Of a stretch of DNA of 11,000 nucleotides, positions 8,110 to 11,000 are shown one piece after another. Positions within the stretch are counted from its first letter, which is position 1, and each line of letters opens with the position of its first letter. The stretch spans positions 1,354,001-1,365,000 of the forward strand of contig WPIO01000055.1 of assembly GCA_009760855.2 (NCBI GenBank), given 5' to 3'. The notes below the pieces were generated by a model. It searched no databases. It saw nothing but the letters and a program-made list of their open reading frames with translations, and was not told where the DNA came from. Source of the stretch: Cristatella mucedo (lineage: Eukaryota > Bryozoa > Phylactolaemata > Cristatellidae). A program made the position numbers and the translations under genes.

Positions 8110-8850
8110 AAAGGACCTGCATCCAATGGACCTAGACGTCAAAGCTCGAGCTAGCCGAGACTGGTAAGCTGACAGTACATTCAGATTGTGGAAGTCCTCA
8201 ATTCATCAAGCAATCCTATAAGTGACTAGGCGATCGGCGATCGATGATCGATGTAAAAATAGACGAAAGACACGGGACAGACAAGAGGCTGACCAGTAGC
8301 AACGAGAGCAAGCTGAGCTAAGAAAGCAGCATCAACTTGCAGGGGCCGCAGCAGCAGCAGCGAGGCTTGCAATACTCGCCGAGTATCACGCATCAAGTCA
8401 CGACCTTTACATAGGCCTCCCAGTTAAGCTTCTCAACTGAATTTCTGCTCAAACCGCACAGAAACTAAACGACAGGCGTGCGCATGGTTACAGCCAGACA
8501 CGGTGCATATCCCTGATGGCATCAGCACGAGTTAGCAAATGTGTGCACAGCCATGCCACAAGAGCTGCACGTGAGCATGCGAAGGCACACTTGAGCAAGG
8601 AAGGAGCCGGACTTGGGTGTACTCATACATGGCCAGCATTCGGCTCAATAGAAAGCAGTGCACGTGAGCATTTCTCGCTCCCTGCAATGACAGACCTGCA
8701 AGGTGCCAAAGCGGAAGCGAAAGTGAAAAGCTAAGGGGGAAACACGAGTGCATCAGCAGCTTGGCAGCAGTAGTCCCACTGCAGCCCCCGGCCCCCATCA
8801 GCAGCTCAGCAACTACAGCGTAGGCAGGACGCCTGGCATGCTTCCTTCAC
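8110..8850. other. Region upstream of TATA box, no gene recognised
   Basis: Non-coding in all frames as far as I can judge; small frames at 8516-8734 (plus) and 8532-8798 (minus) overlap each other and lack motifs. It contains GATCG-rich short repeats at 8231-8251, a small GCA run at 8347-8361 and two copies of an E-box repeat (8566-8578 and 8659-8671). As it lies directly upstream of a TATA box, it may be promoter-proximal DNA. Confidence 0.45.
8566..8671. promoter_or_regulatory. Pair of E-box repeats TGCACGTGAGCAT
   Basis: The 13-mer TGCACGTGAGCAT occurs exactly at 8566-8578 and 8659-8671, 93 bases apart in the same orientation. Each holds a palindromic CACGTG E-box, the site for bHLH-type factors such as the Myc/USF/CLOCK class; ACGTG is also the hypoxia-response core. 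Their centres lie about 285 and 190 bases upstream of the TATA box at 8855. Repetition of more than the six core bases is what makes the pair notable; a regulatory role is inferred. Confidence 0.4.
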
Positions 8851-8854
8851 TGCA

Positions 8855-8864
8855 TATATAAAAG
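8855..8864 (+). promoter_or_regulatory. Candidate TATA box / core promoter
   Basis: TATATAAAAG (8855-8864) matches the TATA consensus and is followed by GC-richer DNA. A start site would be expected about 30 bases downstream, near 8885-8890, in the pyrimidine-rich TTCTCTTTGG. CpG-dense sequence begins about 100 bases further on. This is the most convincing Pol II promoter in the window. The alternative is the U3/R part of an LTR, but I see no second LTR, TG..CA borders or clear primer-binding site. Confidence 0.45.
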
Positions 8865-9295
8865 CGCCGAGCAAGACGTTTGGTTCTCTTTGGTTAGTAT
8901 ACAAAAGTCCTCTCACCATTATAAGTCAGTATTGTGCGGCCGGATGAGAGAAGACAGTCTGTGGTGACTTACTGTCCTGCTGGTAGTGGTTGGCCACGGT
9001 GGAACGACTGCGTCCCAGAGGGCGGCGGCGGCCGATGCAGCTGGCGCTACTGCTCCGGACGACGAAGAAGAGAGTGCCTACGTGCCGAGCGAGCATTCTT
9101 CACACAGAACCGTCAGCATGTCCTACAAGGAAGAGCACCGCAAGCTCAACCGCAGCGGCTCAACCAAGTGAAGCACGGCTCACGGAAGAGAAGACTCGCT
9201 GCGCTGGCTCATGCGCTAGCAGCACACGTCGGACGAGCGAGGATGGGAAGACGAAATGTCGCGCCAGCCAGGTTCCACCATTGCCATGCTTCCGA

Positions 9296-9307
9296 CCCCC
9301 CCCCCCC
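9296..9307. repeat. C12 homopolymer
   Basis: A run of 12 C on the plus strand, followed by AGCCC. Seen directly. It lies inside the GC-rich block and can shift the apparent reading frame if its length is misread. Confidence 0.9.
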
Positions 9308-9379
9308 AGCCCAGGACTGCTGCATCGAGAGCTAAGATGAACGGGTGCCCGGCGCCTGGACTGGGCGAGGCGAAGATCC

Positions 9380-9428
9380 CGAGCGATGGATATCGATCGC
9401 TCGCACCGCGAAGCGAGATCGCACCGCG
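9380..9428. repeat. 8-bp hairpin and TCGCACCGCG direct repeat
   Basis: CGAGCGAT (9380-9387) pairs exactly with ATCGCTCG (9396-9403) across eight bases. Overlapping it, TCGCACCGCG occurs at 9401-9410 and 9419-9428. The local sequence is thus internally repetitive and can form a stem within the candidate first exon. Function unknown. Confidence 0.7.
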
Positions 9429-9632
9429 TGGCTAGGGTCGTCGAACGCTAGGAGCGGTTCAACGGCGGTTGAAGAGCGACGCCCGAGCGGCCGGCGCTCG
9501 CTGCTCTACTGCGTTTCCACGCACAAAGCACTTGCGCCGACCAGGTCACGGTCATTGAACTGTATGTAAGTGTGAAAATCCAACGCGGTGTCATTGTCTA
9601 TTGCCTCGGCGCACCGTCCCACTCTCTCTCTT

Positions 9633-9647
9633 CCCCCCCCCCCCCCC
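9633..9647. repeat. C15 homopolymer
   Basis: Fifteen consecutive C on the plus strand, preceded by a short CTCTCTCTCTT run. Seen directly. The minus strand is G15, which can form quadruplex-like structures; length is likely polymorphic or poorly sequenced. Confidence 0.9.
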
Positions 9648-9687
9648 ATGTCGACTGCTTAACAGGCCGCCGGCCGGAGGCTGCTAA

Positions 9688-9722
9688 GCCTGCCACCTCC
9701 GGCCAGCTACGCCTGCCACCTC
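9688..9722. repeat. Direct repeat GCCTGCCACCTC x2
   Basis: GCCTGCCACCTC is found at 9688-9699 and 9711-9722. GGCAGGC at 9741-9747 is the reverse complement of its first seven bases, so a small stem is possible. Seen directly; probably local duplication in GC-rich DNA. Confidence 0.75.
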
Positions 9723-9928
9723 AGGGCCGGTTCGCGCCTTGGCAGGCGGGTAACTTCCGCTGACTGGCTGCCGTGTCTGCGTTAAACTGAAAAGCTCCGA
9801 ATACTCGCATCGCAGCAGGACCGAGCTGCGACGGAACCCGTAAAAGGCGCGTCGGCACGAGCGGTAGGCGGCTGAGCAGGACCTCGCACGGCGAAACGGT
9901 GAGCTGCTGAAGGGTGGGCGTGCCACGC

Positions 9929-9942
9929 GGGGGGGGGGGGGG
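9929..9942. repeat. G14 homopolymer
   Basis: Fourteen consecutive G on the plus strand followed by AGGG. It lies about 280 bases from the C15 run at 9633, to which it is complementary, so the two could pair as arms of a large loop. Homopolymer length should be treated with caution. Confidence 0.9.
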
Positions 9943-10038
9943 AGGGCGCCTCTAACGAAGTCGCCGCGTGCGGGCCGAGTTGCATCAATCGGTAAGCTAC
10001 TATGCACTTCAAATTTACACCTGGGAGGAAAGATACCG

Positions 10039-10052
10039 ATTTCTCTTTTCAG
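10039..10052 (+). promoter_or_regulatory. Candidate 3' splice site
   Basis: The tract TTTCTCTTTTCAG ends at 10052 and is a good animal acceptor (pyrimidine tract plus CAG). It would pair in orientation with the donor-like GTAAGT at 9566. No open frame of note follows, so the exon, if real, would be short or non-coding. Confidence 0.25.
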
Positions 10053-10366
10053 GTACGCTGTAAGCAGATCACGAGCTGCTCTGCTGCTCCGAACACGTTT
10101 TACCCGGCGCAGACGGTGTGCTTCCGCCAGCTCCTTTGGGGAGATAACTTGTAGTGAGGTCTGCCGACGCTTACGGATGTTCTGACTTCAGAGACCCCGC
10201 TTAGATATGCTGCATATTAGTAAGCATTTGTAGGATGAAAAATGATGATGAATTTAAATGTAACCACTAAAAACAGAAAGAAACGAAGCACGGGGTTGTT
10301 CCGTCGTTCGTGGACGTCGTCAAAGCGGAACTCGGGGGACCCAACTCCCAACTATAACTTCAGTAG

Positions 10367-10450
10367 ATAATTATATATAATTATATATTATAATTCATTT
10401 ATATAGCGTCCCAAGAGAACTTAATCTTTATTCAGACGTTTCACATATGC
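10367..10450 (-). mobile_element. Decayed L2/SINE-type 3' tail, copy E
   Basis: TAATTCATTTATATAGCGTCC, AGAGAACTTAATCTTTATTC and CACATATGCT align in order with copy D (7863-7924: TAATTCACTTGACAAAGCGCCC, AGAGAACTTAATCTCTCT, TACATTTGCT). Read on the minus strand it ends GGGACGCTATATAAATGAATT followed by an AT-rich decayed tail (10367-10390), close to the SINE tail at about 7338-7360. It is therefore an old minus-strand insertion of a related L2 or L2-tailed SINE. Its 5' extent beyond 10450 is unclear. Confidence 0.7.
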
Positions 10451-11000
10451 TTCGGGCTCGATTTATCCCCCACTTAGTAACACCCGCTTAGTCTTACTCT
10501 CTGTCTCTTCGTGGCGTTGCAGACGGACGGACGGATTTCATCTTACAATTATCATAATTAAAGAAATTTATTTTGGGCTAAAAAGTAAATTGTACGCTGT
10601 GGCCGGTGCTGCTGTACACTCGCGCCTCAGCGGGGCTCCGGCATTAATTGGTCTCAATAAATGAAGTGGACTTGTTGCATTAAAATACTATACTCGCTTT
10701 CTTGCGGCCGTGTCCTGCCGGCATATCGTGCTTGTGTCGCGGCAGCGATTTGAATGCTGCGAGGCACCAGATTCACCGGTATTTAGAAAAGCACCAGCGA
10801 GGACTCTCGATCCATTACGACAAGCCCCGCTACGGGCGGTGTATTTGTGGCGAAGTATTTTAACGCAGGAGTAGCTACAGTGGGTTTGAGTGTCACCATG
10901 GCATGCCTTGCCATAGTCACACATTCTGTCCCAGCAAATGATACGCTCAGGGTTTCATTGGTAAGTCAGCAATAAACCATGGTAAATTGAGCAGCGCTCA
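10451..11000. other. 3' flank, no gene recognised
   Basis: No motif-bearing frame is seen; the minus-strand frame 10688-10924 has no recognisable domain. AATAAA occurs at 10656-10661 and could be a polyadenylation signal, but nothing upstream is a convincing terminal exon. A short ACGG tandem lies at 10523-10534. It may be intron, intergenic DNA or the 5' part of the copy E element. Confidence 0.45.

Larger units (their letters stand above)
8887..9571 (+). other. Candidate first exon in CpG-rich DNA
   Basis: This stretch runs from the expected start site to a donor-like GTAAGT at 9566-9571. It is clearly CpG-rich from about 8980. Open frames overlap in several phases, but those at 8934, 8986, 8990 and 9345 open at GTG or TTG codons, so they are not credible as drawn. 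The first ATG (8944) gives only seven codons. The next, at 9035, gives 101 codons to 9340, a Ser/Thr/Arg/Pro-rich product with no known domain and a weak Kozak context. An ATG at 9337 gives 32 codons. Overlapping frames in GC-rich DNA are expected by composition, so this may be a long 5' UTR, a non-coding RNA or part of a transposon. Confidence 0.25.
9572..10366. other. GC-rich stretch, possible intron
   Basis: No gene is recognised; the minus-strand frames at 9684-10007 and 9782-10012 overlap each other, are low in complexity and track the GC-rich composition. It holds the C15 and G14 runs and the GCCTGCCACCTC repeats. If the GTAAGT at 9566 is a donor, a good acceptor candidate is the pyrimidine tract and AG at 10039-10052 (TTTCTCTTTTCAG), giving an intron of about 480 bases. 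This is inference only. Confidence 0.35.

Noticed and set aside
7979-8167. Plus-strand 62-codon frame
   Set aside because: Most of it is antisense to the L2 3' UTR fragment D.
8934-9340. Overlapping plus-strand frames of 133, 61 and 116 codons as genes
   Set aside because: They open at GTG or TTG codons, which are not normal animal starts, and several phases are open together because the DNA is GC-rich and poor in stops.
9684-10012. Two overlapping minus-strand frames rich in Pro, Ala and Arg
   Set aside because: Low-complexity translation of GC-rich DNA including the G14 run; no domain, and mutually overlapping.
10656-10661. AATAAA as the polyadenylation signal of a host gene
   Set aside because: The hexamer is common by chance and no terminal exon or downstream GT-rich element could be supported.

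Overview
The window looks like genomic DNA from a multicellular animal, most likely an invertebrate. Several remains of L2-group (CR1/L2 superfamily) non-LTR retrotransposons are present, each ending in an ATT-type microsatellite. There is also a large compound microsatellite, a probable tRNA-derived SINE, long stretches with stops in every frame, and no compact operon-like gene layout. I cannot name the species. I see no complete, intact protein-coding gene and no bacterial, plasmid or phage feature.

Layout. 1-1620 is non-coding, with one striking perfect 14-bp hairpin (720-750). 1625-3214 is L2 copy A: 5'-truncated, plus strand, with a largely readable reverse transcriptase and C-terminal region but broken by frameshifts, a stop and two conserved-motif substitutions. 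3409-3828 is a compound (AT)n / (CT)n-(CTGT)n microsatellite. About 4380-6348 is L2 copy B: longer (endonuclease, linker, RT start, C-terminal region, 3' UTR) and older, with the RT catalytic core deleted. 6927-7127 is copy C, a 3'-UTR-only fragment of the copy A subfamily. 7215-7453 is a probable SINE. 7842-8109 is copy D, another 3'-end fragment of the A subfamily on the minus strand. 8110-8850 holds a pair of E-box-containing repeats. 8855-9571 is a candidate host promoter and first exon: TATA box, CpG-rich DNA, and a GTAAGT donor-like site. 9572-10366 is GC-rich with long C and G runs. About 10367-10450 is copy E, a decayed minus-strand L2/SINE-type tail. The remainder is unassigned.

The parts do not form a pathway. 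Copies A and B together show the domain order of one element type (endonuclease, linker, reverse transcriptase, C-terminal region, 3' UTR, ATT tail), but neither can be active. The best candidate for host function is the TATA/E-box/CpG-rich block at 8566-9571. Comparing copies within the window lets several individual mutations be located without a database. I found no convincing new biological system.
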